Of a stretch of 37,520 nucleotides of DNA, positions 1 through 8,321 are shown one piece after another. The translations under genes and the position numbers were made by a program. Every line of letters begins with the position of its first letter. The first letter of the stretch is position 1. The notes beneath the pieces were generated by a model, which saw only the letters and a program-made list of their open reading frames with translations, did no database searches and was not told the DNA's origin. This DNA is from Pinguiococcus pyrenoidosus (taxonomy: Eukaryota > Sar > Pinguiophyceae > Pinguiochrysidales > Pinguiochrysidaceae): NCBI GenBank assembly GCA_019677205.1, contig JAAMXY010001736.1, positions 1-37,520 of the forward strand, in the 5' to 3' direction.

Positions 1-223
1 GGAATTCGCTCGAATTCTCGGTTCCGCTGCAGTGTTTTTTGACACCGTTTTCGCGCGCTTTTACCGCGCGCGCTCCGGTTCACCGGTGCCGCGTGTCGCG
101 CTTCTCGGCCTCGAGAGCCATTTGGAAGAGGTTGGCAGGAGTTGAGGAGACTTCGAAGGCTTCGGAGTTCCGACATTGTCCCATCGCTGCTTGAGGCGAA
201 ATCCTTTCTGGAAGGAAACCGAG

Positions 224-516
224 ATGGGCAACACCACCGCTTCGGCGTACGTGCTGTGGATCCCAAATGCTTTGGAGCTGAGCTTGTGGTCTAATGGCTA
301 TGTTCCATGCGCTGATAGGCAGCAGCGGGCCGCGCTAGCGCAGGTGGAGGCGTCCCAGCGCAGCGTCCACGAGCAGACGCTGGCGCAGCTAGTGGCGATG
401 GGCTTCGAGCCGGACGCGGCAGCCCAGGCGCTCTGGCAGACGAGCGGCGATGGAGATGCTGCGATTGAGCAGCTGCTGCGGAATGCCGATGGCAGCGCTG
501 GCGCCGCTTCACAGGC

Positions 517-549
<33 letters not shown>

Positions 550-1743
550 CATGGAAGACCCCGAGCTGGCCGCCGCGATCCAAGCGTCTCTCCAAACTCA
601 AAGCACCGCGCAGGCGCCAGCACCATCGAGGTCTGCGGCGTCGAATCGAGCGGCGGAGGCTGCGATGAGCCGAATGCGGCAGGGGCGCACGTTCGGCACG
701 GGGAGCATAACTGGCCGTGGACTGGCGCCAAGCCGCAGCAAAGGGGCAGCGCAGGCGAAGGCGACTGCGGCGTCCCGGTCGCCGACGAAGTTCACGCACA
801 ACCTGTCTGTCCCGAAGCGGCTTGAAGATCACACTCCCGAGGAGAGACTGCGGCGCTGCGCAGCGCGGGTCTCCAAGAACGTGTCCGCGATGCGCACGCT
901 TCTACGCGCGATGAAGCAAGTGCAAGGTGAGCTCGCGTTCTTCAGGACTGAAGACGCAAGAACGCGATCGTAGCAAGTTTGCACACCTTTGCCGAGGCCC
1001 CTCACCTTTCGCCCCTGAACCACAGAGGATCCCACGAATCCAAAGTATCGGCGCATCAATCTGGGCAACCGTGCCTTCGCGAGAACAATTGGCGCGGCGA
1101 CGGGCGGCATTGACTTTCTCCTGGCCGCTGGCTTCGAGAGGAAGACAGAGAGCGCGGGCGTTGAAGTTCTGATGCTCTCTGCGCGGGACGAAGCGCGCAT
1201 CTGGCTGGCCGTCGCGGCGCTGGAGGAAGCGATGCAGTCCCCCGACTATCGGAGGGCAGTGCAGGAAGAGGAGTTCCGACGTGCGATAGAGCAAGCGTCC
1301 ACCCTTGGCGCTGACGACGAGAACGAGGCAATAGCAAGAGCTGCGTATGTGAGCAAGCTTCCTGAGGAGCCGTCCGAGGCCGGGAACGTCAGCGTCGTGC
1401 GGGTGAATCTCGGCGACGACTTGGTTGTAGAAAGGAAATTCTTCGGGGACGACGTCTTGGACAACGTCATAGACTTCCTCGGAGGCTACGGCTCGACAAT
1501 ACCAGAGAAGGTACGCCTCTTGCCACGTCGACACGAGAGCAATGCCAAGATTCTTACGCTTCTCCTGCTCCTTGCCAGCTTCGCTCAGGCAGCTGGAGCC
1601 TCGTCGACACGACAACCTTTCCGAAGCGCAGGTTGGATTGCCACGGCGCAGACGGCGGTAAAACTCTGCAGGCGTTGGAGTTGTGGCCGAGCGCGTCCCT
1701 CAGGGTTGAGCTTGCCGGCCAGATTGCAGGCGAAGATGCTTGA
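224..1743 (+). CDS. UBA-UIM-PUB-UBX domain protein (p97/Cdc48 cofactor)
   Basis: I join three exons: 224-926, 1026-1510 and 1579-1743 (1,353 nt, 450 aa). Both introns (99 and 68 nt) are GT-AG. Domains in order: a UBA domain (about residues 60-92, motif LVAMGF), a Ser/Ala low-complexity stretch, a UIM-like helix (DPELAAAIQASLQ), a PUB domain split by intron 1 (from RLRRCAARVSK to KYRRINLGNRAF and FLLAAGFERK), and a C-terminal UBX fold split by intron 2 (VVRVNLGDD, then WSLVDTTTFPKRRLD). PUB and UBX both bind the AAA ATPase p97 in known families, and UBXN6/UBXD1 also combines them, so the inferred role is delivering ubiquitinated clients to p97. The start is the first in-frame ATG (224). The first 40 residues match nothing I know, and a strong GTACGT at 247 could be a donor, so the N-terminus is uncertain. 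Without splicing, PUB and UBX are both broken. Confidence 0.8.
514..549 (+). repeat. GCCTCG hexanucleotide repeat (coding)
   Basis: An imperfect GCCTCG hexamer tract inside exon 1 of the UBX-domain gene encodes alternating Ala-Ser residues between the UBA and UIM segments. It is probably a flexible linker that can change length by slippage. Confidence 0.85.
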
Positions 1744-2057
1744 TCTTCGGGTCGAGAACGGAATCGAGTACAGAGACTTCGTCTTGGTGACGCGCGCAGA
1801 AGAGGTTCAGGGCCGTATTTCCCTCCACGTCCCTCGTCCGCCTTCATCCATGTCGCTTGCTATCTCAACCAGGAGGGCCGCGTGCGCTTCGCTGATGGTC
1901 TCCCGACTGGCACGTTCGACTTCCTCTTGTTCTGCGCGTGTGGTCGGAAGCCACTTCTCTTGAGAGCCGTAAACCTTATGGGACAAGAGACAACAAGGAA
2001 ACGAGCAAGCGGGGGATGCTCAGCAGCGGATCCGAAACTGCATCTAGCCGTTGGAAC
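1744..2057. other. Convergent intergenic region, UBX gene / RecQ gene
   Basis: This 314-bp stretch lies between two gene 3' ends. I see no RNA gene or repeat in it. The last residues of the RecQ ORF cross a GTGTTT that could be a donor (after DERDHQ), so a short extra RecQ exon here cannot be excluded, although I found no convincing one. Confidence 0.4.
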
Positions 2058-4847
2058 CTACCATCTGAGGCGGTCACACCACGTTGCAAACACCTGGTGA
2101 TCTCGCTCATCAAGCCTCGCTTTCTGCTGCTTGGCGGTCGCAATTTCCTCTAGACCATCAACGTGCTGAATGAAGGTGGTCGCGGCAACATAGTCTGCAG
2201 ACTCGACGAGGTCGATACCAGCCTTCTCGCAGGCCTCCTCCATTTGATGCCAATGCCGCAGGGTTGGCACTGGGGTCGGCTCGGCTTGTGCGAGAAGACG
2301 CAAGTCGACCGGCTTGCCGAACGTCAGCGCCGTGAGGATATGACCCACGATGGTCGACAGCTTTCGCGGGCGGCCTTCTCCATCGCTTTCAGCAATGGCA
2401 TCCACGGATTCTCCAGCATCAAAACGAGTCCACGTCTCTTCCCAGGCCGGCGGTCTTGCGCCGCCGCCTTTGGACCTTGCGTACGCCCTCGGTTTGTAGT
2501 GGGCGTGCTTCCACGGCTCGTCGGGAGTCCACTTCCCGTCCGGAAAGGCAAGCGGTCGACTGTCTGTCTTGGACACCCAACCTGCATCTTGAGCCGCTTC
2601 GTGCTTGCGCCGCCATTCGTCCAACAGCTCCAGGACCTGCCCAGTGCCCCGCACCTTCAGGCCCATGGAGTGGAGCGCCTCGAGCGACCGAGGTCGATGC
2701 TGGGCGACCTGCTTCAAGACATGGTCTTGGCCGACCACGGCCGGCGCAAGCTTCAACGCCTGTGCGCGCTCGTCACGCCACTTAAGCAGCGCGCGATGCA
2801 GGTCCAACGTCGCGCCGAGGATCTCCTCTCTTCCGGCTTCGCGCAGAAAGCGGATATGCCGGAGCCACGCCCGCTGCGAGTTGATCGCTGGTCCGGCTCC
2901 AGCCTCCAGCTCCTCCTTCGGCAGGGCTGCTAGATCGATGCCGGAGGTCTGCAGCTCCTTCATGACACTTCGTTTGCGCTCTTCCGCCTTCGCCTCCATG
3001 TTGCGGATGTAGTCAGGAATGGGCAGCATGATCTTGCTCTGTCGCCGAAGCGCCTCAGATCCTCTCTGGCCGATGAGGTACACGTTGTACGTCACGTTCC
3101 TTTCTCGACCAGCCTTGGCGGAGAAGTTCCGCGTCTGGGTCCTCAGATAGCCCCGGGAGGCAAGCAGGGAGGCCAGCTCCCGGACGTAGTCCGCCGTCCA
3201 TCTCGGTCTGCCTTGCTGCTCGCTCAGCTTCTCCTTCGCCGCCTTGCAGACCTGGATTGTTTGGTACAGGCGTGCCTCCACCCCTGACTTCCGCCACTGA
3301 AACTTGAGCGTTCCCGCAACGACTTGAGCAAGCTTCGTTTGGGACAATCCATCGCTGCCCATGCTCTCGAGGGTCATCAAGATGAGCCGAGCCTCGTCCG
3401 TGTAGTCGCGTTCCACCTCCTCCTCCTCGGCAGCCTTGAGACAATTGTCGCATGTGCCACAACGCACGTACGGCGCCTCTTCCTCGAAAAACTCGAGAAT
3501 CATGCGCCTGCGGCAATGAATCCGCTCTCCCGCGTACCGTTCCAGGGCGCCGAGGCTCGCGTCCCGAGCTGCGCGCGCTTCCGCCTTGAGCTTGCCAGTG
3601 TAGAACGAGGATTGGTACCGCGTGAAATCGTTGTCGGCAAAGTGCATGATGCACCGGGCGGGGAGCCCGTCGCGCCCGGCCCGCCCGATCTGCTGGTAGT
3701 ACTCCTCGACGGTCTTGGGAGCCCCGAAGTGAAGGACTTGGCGCACATCGGGCTTGTCGATGCCCATGCCGAATCCAATCGTTGCGACAATGACCACTGC
3801 ATGACCGGTAAGGAAGGCCTGGTGCGCCTCGTTTCGCTCCGCGATCGAGCGGCCCGCGTGGTAGAAGCGGACGCGGTCTTTCATGGCTGGCAGCTTGTCG
3901 AAGGCATTCTCAAGACACATCGCGACTATCTCTGCCTCCTTTTGAGTCGGAACATAGACGATGGTGCTATGGGCCCCCAGATTCCCTCCTTCCTTTGCCG
4001 TCTGCCTGATTGCCTGAACCAGCGGCGCCAAGGCAGCCGGGGCGCCGCCCCTCGTCTTCCTCGCGACGGAGATGGCGAGATTCGGCCGGTCGAAGGACTT
4101 CATGCTCTCGTGCATCGTCTGCCGATTCAGCGACAGGACGCGAATCACGTCTTTGCGCACGTTGGGCACCGCAGTAGCGGTGAGCGCCATGAGAGGCACG
4201 TCTGGGAAGTTCTGCCGAATGACGCCAAGCTGCTGGTAGTCGGGCCGGAAGTCGTGGCCCCATTCGCTCACGCAGTGCGCCTCGTCGACCGCAAAGAGCG
4301 AGATGCCCTCCTTCGAGTGGAGCGTCTGCAAGCGAGACACGGTGGAGCCTCCACAGAGCTTCTCTGGGCTCAGATACACAATCTTGAACGCGCCCTGAAA
4401 GGCCTGCTCTTCCTTGGAGCTGTCTTCTTGCCCGCTTCCCAAGAAGGTGGCCACCTCCACCATTCCTTCACCGACGACCTCGTTGAGCTTGTGCACCTGA
4501 TCCCTCATGAGCGAAATCAGGGGCGACACGACGATCGCGACCCCGCGAAGATGCAGCGCTGGCAACTGGTAGCACAAGGACTTGCCGCTTCCCGTGGCCC
4601 AGAACACCGCAGCGTCGCGGCCTTCCGCGATCGCCCGGACGACGGCCTCTTGCCCGGGTCGGAAGTCCTCAAAGCCAAAGCTCGTGGACAGGGTCCTCAG
4701 CAATCCTGAATTAGACGAAGCGACCTTGGCGGGCGACGGAGCGATGCTGGGCTCCTGAAGGCTCGCTGCAGCCGAGCTCATGGCCGACGCCACCACAGCG
4801 TCCAAGTCGAAGGCAGCGAGCGCCGCATCGTCCAGATCATCCGCCAT
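2058..4847 (-). CDS. RecQ-family ATP-dependent DNA helicase (WRN/bacterial RecQ-like domain set)
   Basis: An intronless ORF of 929 aa starting at an ATG. It is an SF2 helicase, 3'-5' on DNA in the known family, acting in nuclear recombination and replication-fork repair. The Walker A motif ATGSGKS is at residues 84-90, the DEAH box at 188-191 is followed by CVSEWGHDFRPDY, and the helicase C domain carries motif VI (QQIGRAGRDG). A four-Cys zinc site follows (HCRRRMILEFF, then CGTCDNC). After an RQC winged-helix region comes an HRDC-like domain (about residues 680-750, LLKWRDERAQ), then a C-terminal helix-turn-helix segment of the HTH_40 kind (AWEETWTRFDAGESVDAIAE). RQC plus HRDC plus HTH_40 resembles WRN and bacterial RecQ more than BLM. 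No exonuclease domain is present. It is divergent with the DUF4954 gene across 310 bp that contain an E2F-like site. Confidence 0.93.
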   Translation of the reverse strand: MADDLDDAALAAFDLDAVVASAMSSAAASLQEPSIAPSPAKVASSNSGLLRTLSTSFGFEDFRPGQEAVVRAIAEGRDAAVFWATGSGKSLCYQLPALHLRGVAIVVSPLISLMRDQVHKLNEVVGEGMVEVATFLGSGQEDSSKEEQAFQGAFKIVYLSPEKLCGGSTVSRLQTLHSKEGISLFAVDEAHCVSEWGHDFRPDYQQLGVIRQNFPDVPLMALTATAVPNVRKDVIRVLSLNRQTMHESMKSFDRPNLAISVARKTRGGAPAALAPLVQAIRQTAKEGGNLGAHSTIVYVPTQKEAEIVAMCLENAFDKLPAMKDRVRFYHAGRSIAERNEAHQAFLTGHAVVIVATIGFGMGIDKPDVRQVLHFGAPKTVEEYYQQIGRAGRDGLPARCIMHFADNDFTRYQSSFYTGKLKAEARAARDASLGALERYAGERIHCRRRMILEFFEEEAPYVRCGTCDNCLKAAEEEEVERDYTDEARLILMTLESMGSDGLSQTKLAQVVAGTLKFQWRKSGVEARLYQTIQVCKAAKEKLSEQQGRPRWTADYVRELASLLASRGYLRTQTRNFSAKAGRERNVTYNVYLIGQRGSEALRRQSKIMLPIPDYIRNMEAKAEERKRSVMKELQTSGIDLAALPKEELEAGAGPAINSQRAWLRHIRFLREAGREEILGATLDLHRALLKWRDERAQALKLAPAVVGQDHVLKQVAQHRPRSLEALHSMGLKVRGTGQVLELLDEWRRKHEAAQDAGWVSKTDSRPLAFPDGKWTPDEPWKHAHYKPRAYARSKGGGARPPAWEETWTRFDAGESVDAIAESDGEGRPRKLSTIVGHILTALTFGKPVDLRLLAQAEPTPVPTLRHWHQMEEACEKAGIDLVESADYVAATTFIQHVDGLEEIATAKQQKARLDERDHQVFATWCDRLRW

Positions 4848-4879
4848 GGGCGTTGTGAGAACGTGCCGGCGTCGTCAAG

Positions 4880-4919
4880 TGCGCAGTTTATGCGCAGTTT
4901 ATGCGCAGTTTATGCGCAG
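4880..4919. repeat. 11-bp tandem repeat TGCGCAGTTTA, about 3.6 copies
   Basis: Three perfect copies of TGCGCAGTTTA are followed by a partial TGCGCAG. Each unit holds the palindrome TGCGCA, spaced one helical turn apart. It sits 33-72 bp upstream of the RecQ ATG, on the far side of the coding start. Confidence 0.9.
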
Positions 4920-4942
4920 GGCGCAGCAGCACAATTGAGCTG

Positions 4943-4957
4943 TTTTTGGCGGGAAAA
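4943..4957. promoter_or_regulatory. E2F/DP-like binding site TTTTTGGCGGGAAAA
   Basis: The core TTTGGCGGGAAA matches the classic E2F/DP consensus (TTTSSCGS) and is near-palindromic. It lies about 96-110 bp upstream of the RecQ helicase ATG. DNA replication and repair genes are known E2F targets in animals and plants, so cell-cycle control of the helicase is a reasonable inference. Binding is not shown by sequence alone. Confidence 0.5.
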
Positions 4958-5157
4958 GCAAAACAAGATCGTTGTTAGTTCCGCCGTTGTGCAGGATCGA
5001 AAGTCGATGATGGCACCGAAGGTCTTTTCCTTCTGTCACGAGCTGCTGGGATTCTTTTTGTCCATCTGTCCTCCAATCCGCCAACGCGACGGGAACGACC
5101 TCACTTCGCCGTGATTTCATCGCCCATTTCCTGGGCCGCGTGCTCCTCTCCAGGAAG

Positions 5158-7266
5158 ATGGCCGCGGACGCATTGCACGCTGAGCTTCAGAGATGGTTTT
5201 TGGACGTGATGGAGGCGCCAGAGTTGCCAAGCAACGTCAGCTTCCAGGACACTCGCTACGCCTTCCGAAGCTTGCTGGAGAGCGAAGAGCAGCTGTTGCG
5301 CGGCCTTGGCAATGCGGGGCTGGAGCATGTGTGCCTTGGGAGTCGAGGCGCAGAAGGTGTGGAAGCCGCGGAAGAGGTGCTGCAGCACGTCCGAAGTTGC
5401 ATGTTTCATGGTCGATGCGTGTTGCTCCTGCCTTCTGCCGCATCATCGGTGGGTCGCTTTTCCGACTGTGACTTTGAGGACGTGATTTTAGATTTGTCCG
5501 CCCAAATGACCCGGTGCGATACGGTGCGTCTCACCATGGTGGGGGAGAATGCAGTCGTCAGAAACTGTCTCCAGATTGGCCCGGACACGGGAGAAGTGAT
5601 GCAGTTTCCCAGGCGCCTCCGGGTCGAGCCCGGGCCGGAGGTCGGCTCCGGTCGCTTCGGCGCCGAGCTTGCCTTGCACATGAGCTATGAAGCAGCCTTG
5701 AAGTTGGTCATGAGCCGTGAAAGAGAAGCGGACGGCGCACAGGGCGAAGAAGATCGTCCCCAGCTGCAGCAGGAGGGCAACGCTCTGGGCTACATCGGAG
5801 CTGAGAGCGACATATCCAACTCGACTCTGCGCTGCTGTCGGCTTCTGGGCCGCGCGAAAGTCGTGAATAGCCATCTCGATACTGTGCTGTGTGACGTGGA
5901 CACTCAGGTGCAGTCGTTCTCGACGGTGACGAGGGTGTTCTTGCAAGCGGGAAGCCGCGTGGGGGGCCGGGGCGCGACGTCTGTGGAAGACTGCTTCTTC
6001 TGCCAAAAGGCGAGCGCAAGCAATGGCGCGAGGGTGACGAACTGCCTCCTTGGACCCGAGGCGCATCTGGAAGCCATGGAAGCGACGTGCTCCTTGATTG
6101 GGCCGTCCATCGGTATGCACCACAGCGCGCTCTTGATCGCGTGCCTTTGGCCAGAAGGACGCGGGAATCTTGCTTGTGGGGCGCTCGTGGGCTCGAATCA
6201 CACAGGACGAGCTCCTGATACCATGCTGTGGGCCGGAGAGGGCGTCTTTGTTGGACTGGGCGCCCAGGTCAAGTATCCGCAGACGCTCCTCGAGTCCCCC
6301 TACTCGCTCGTCGCCGCCGGCGTCCTCCTTCCCGCTCAGCGACTGATGATGCCTTTCAGCCTGGTGGTGGCGTCGGCCTCCGATGCATCCAGCTTTCCCC
6401 GCGTGCCGCGCTCAGATCAGTCGGAAGGGCGGCCGATCTCGGCAACGACTCCGCGGGTTCTGCCCGGCTGGGTGTTGCGGTACTCCATGTATACAGTGGT
6501 GCGAAATGAGTCCAAGTTTCGCTCTCGAACGAAGGTGCTCCCCCCGAGCGGCGTGGTCCACGGAGTCCTGCGGGATGCAACGGTGCGGCTATGCATGGGG
6601 GCTCGAAGATGCATCACGCAAGACCTTGACACACTTCGGAGTCGTATCCAAGAAAGCGGCCAAGTTGCTGACGACCGTGCTTTGGCGCATTATGCCGTCA
6701 CGTCGGAGGACATGCCAAGCCTTGGGGCGTGCTGGGCGCAGTGGCGTGACTGCGTGAAGGGCATTGAGGACTACAGCAGCCTCATTACCCTGCATGCGCT
6801 CCGCTGCCTGCTGGAGTACGTCGAGTTTGCGAACGGCCTAGGGGATGGAGATGGACCCCCCGTGATTGGTGCCGGATACTTCGATGCGTTTCAGGACACT
6901 GTGTGCAGCCATGCAATGCTTCCGGGGCCCCGGCCAGATGATCGCTACCCCAGTGCCTGGCGAGTCTGGCTGCTGTCTCAGGAGCTTGGGTTTGACGTGC
7001 TCTCCCCGCAAGCGGGATGGCGAGATCAGGCGATCAAGCAGCTGAAGGCGTTGCCAGACAGGGAGGAGAGGGTCTTCGAGAGCGCTCTTCGAAGCAAGAT
7101 GCGGGACGCGACGAAGGCGTCGCCGATAACCCCGCTGTACGACGAAGCAGCGACGCCCTTGGACGGAGACAACCTGGACAGTGCCTTGGCGAGCGCAGCT
7201 CGGAGAGTCGAAGAGGTGTTGAAAAGGACGGATGCTGCGGTGAAATGTCTGGAACAGGCAAGGTAG
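5158..7266 (+). CDS. DUF4954-family protein, left-handed beta-helix (hexapeptide) fold
   Basis: An intronless ORF of 702 aa from the ATG at 5158 (AAGATGG context). An upstream in-frame GTG at 5140 is disregarded. The central half (about residues 95-390) has loosely repeated short beta-helix turns such as SNSTLRCCRLLGRAKVVNSHLD and GARVTNCLLGPEAHLE, as in hexapeptide acyltransferases and sugar-nucleotide pyrophosphorylases. Family hallmarks that I recall for DUF4954 are present: GSNHTGRAPD with GEGVFVGLGAQVKYP (from about 6190), a PFSLV turn, and RNESKFRSRTK. The C-terminal third is helical. DUF4954 is mainly known from bacteria such as Bacteroidetes and its activity is unassigned, so I name no reaction; a sugar-nucleotide role is only suggested by the fold. 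There is no signal peptide. Its stop is 21 bp from the end of the convergent Pcc1 gene. Confidence 0.82.
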   Translation: MAADALHAELQRWFLDVMEAPELPSNVSFQDTRYAFRSLLESEEQLLRGLGNAGLEHVCLGSRGAEGVEAAEEVLQHVRSCMFHGRCVLLLPSAASSVGRFSDCDFEDVILDLSAQMTRCDTVRLTMVGENAVVRNCLQIGPDTGEVMQFPRRLRVEPGPEVGSGRFGAELALHMSYEAALKLVMSREREADGAQGEEDRPQLQQEGNALGYIGAESDISNSTLRCCRLLGRAKVVNSHLDTVLCDVDTQVQSFSTVTRVFLQAGSRVGGRGATSVEDCFFCQKASASNGARVTNCLLGPEAHLEAMEATCSLIGPSIGMHHSALLIACLWPEGRGNLACGALVGSNHTGRAPDTMLWAGEGVFVGLGAQVKYPQTLLESPYSLVAAGVLLPAQRLMMPFSLVVASASDASSFPRVPRSDQSEGRPISATTPRVLPGWVLRYSMYTVVRNESKFRSRTKVLPPSGVVHGVLRDATVRLCMGARRCITQDLDTLRSRIQESGQVADDRALAHYAVTSEDMPSLGACWAQWRDCVKGIEDYSSLITLHALRCLLEYVEFANGLGDGDGPPVIGAGYFDAFQDTVCSHAMLPGPRPDDRYPSAWRVWLLSQELGFDVLSPQAGWRDQAIKQLKALPDREERVFESALRSKMRDATKASPITPLYDEAATPLDGDNLDSALASAARRVEEVLKRTDAAVKCLEQAR

Positions 7267-7287
7267 AGCACGTCGTTCTCACAAAGG

Positions 7288-7720
7288 CTATGAACCGTTG
7301 CTGGCGTCCTTTACAACCCGAACCCTACCATCCGCAACGGCGTCGTCAAATTCCTGAAGCGTTCGCAGGCAAACGCCCACCATGTCATAGAAGGAAGACA
7401 GCGATACTCTCAGCAATCTTGCTTCGGTCGCCTGAAATCGCCTATGTCGTTTGGGACCTGACGTGAGGCGGCGCGGCTGCTTTCAAGAAACCCTTGGGGG
7501 CTACCAGGGAAAACACAACTTACACTTTCAGGACCATTTGCTCTGCCCTAATGTCCCTGCGGATCTTGTCCGGCTGCAATTCCTTGTCGACCTTGATCGC
7601 CTGTTCTACCATCTTCGCCGCTCTCTCGGTAGGGAACACAACATCTATGTCACTGGGCGCGAGGTGAGAGGCCCGTCCCTTTGGCGGCAACCTGGCATCC
7701 ATCGCGGATGTACGAACCAT
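7288..7720 (-). CDS. PCC1: KEOPS/EKC complex subunit Pcc1 (LAGE3 family)
   Basis: A two-exon gene: exon 1 7720-7524, exon 2 7441-7288, intron 7523-7442 (82 nt, GTAAGT...ATAG). The CDS is 351 nt, 116 aa. Exon 1 carries the Pcc1 start motif (DIDVVFPTERAAKMVEQAI, then VDKELQPDKIRR). Exon 2 completes it (RFQATEARLLRVSLSSFYD, then LRTLQEF). Both halves and their order fit small Pcc1/LAGE3 proteins. In KEOPS, Pcc1 is the dimerising subunit that contacts Kae1, which makes the t6A modification on tRNAs decoding ANN codons. The start is taken as the ATG at 7720; an in-frame ATG at 7702 is also possible, and a longer ORF upstream has no in-family sequence. The gene is invisible as a single ORF because the intron has a stop. 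Confidence 0.82.
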
Positions 7721-8321
7721 TGGAAGGGTAGATCTTCGGTGCCTTGCTCTGCTGCCATCTATCGCGGCCTTGCGAAAGGCACAGGCTGGCCGCCTTGAGG
7801 ACCAGTGCTGAGGTGTGTCCTTCGCCTGCAAGTCGGAGGCGCGGCGACTGCATGACCGTAAAATCCCGGAAACGAAAACCGGATCTGCAGGCTTCCGTGT
7901 CCCGTTTTCGTCAGGGGTACGAAAGCCGATGATGACAAGTGGCGCCAGCAGCTTCTCACATGCGGGCGTGATCCGCTTCCCATCCACTGCTTGAAATTCA
8001 TTGGGCGAGGCCAGCTCCGCAGAATTTCAAATTGACAACTTCAGCTTGATATTCGGCCGTGTGATGAGCGTATAAGTGAAGCTTGGCCTTTTGGAAACGC
8101 CCGCCATCACAAGGAGCACACAATCCGCAGCTCAACCCCCCGCCGCTTCGCGTTCCTCCGCTTGCACGGGCTTTTGAACGTCGCTTGAAGCCCGACTGGG
8201 ACATAGCCCGACTGGGACATTTGGCGTTTCCCTCACTGACGTAGACTGGCTTGGCCCCCGAGCCGACTCCAACTTTAGAGCCGCCCGGCCTGCGAGCTCT
8301 CCTTCCTCCGTGGTACCTACC
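7721..8321. promoter_or_regulatory. Divergent intergenic region between Pcc1 and PTOX
   Basis: 601 bp between two diverging start codons, so it should hold both promoters and 5' leaders. The only structure I see is a perfect 16-bp tandem duplication at 8189-8220. Overlapping ORFs here have no recognisable protein. Confidence 0.4.
8189..8220. repeat. 16-bp perfect tandem duplication upstream of PTOX
   Basis: Two adjacent copies of AGCCCGACTGGGACAT lie about 100-130 bp before the PTOX ATG, in the promoter or 5' leader. Confidence 0.9.

Larger units (their letters stand above)
4848..5157. promoter_or_regulatory. Divergent promoter region between RecQ and the DUF4954 gene
   Basis: This 310-bp spacer separates two start codons facing away from each other. 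It holds an 11-bp tandem repeat (4880-4919) and an E2F-like palindrome (4943-4957), both within about 110 bp of the RecQ ATG. It probably carries both promoters; I see no TATA box. Confidence 0.5.

Noticed and set aside
3324-4709. 461-aa plus-strand ORF opposite RecQ
   Set aside because: Mirror-frame ORF of the helicase caused by high GC; no domain, and RecQ motifs are unambiguous on the minus strand.
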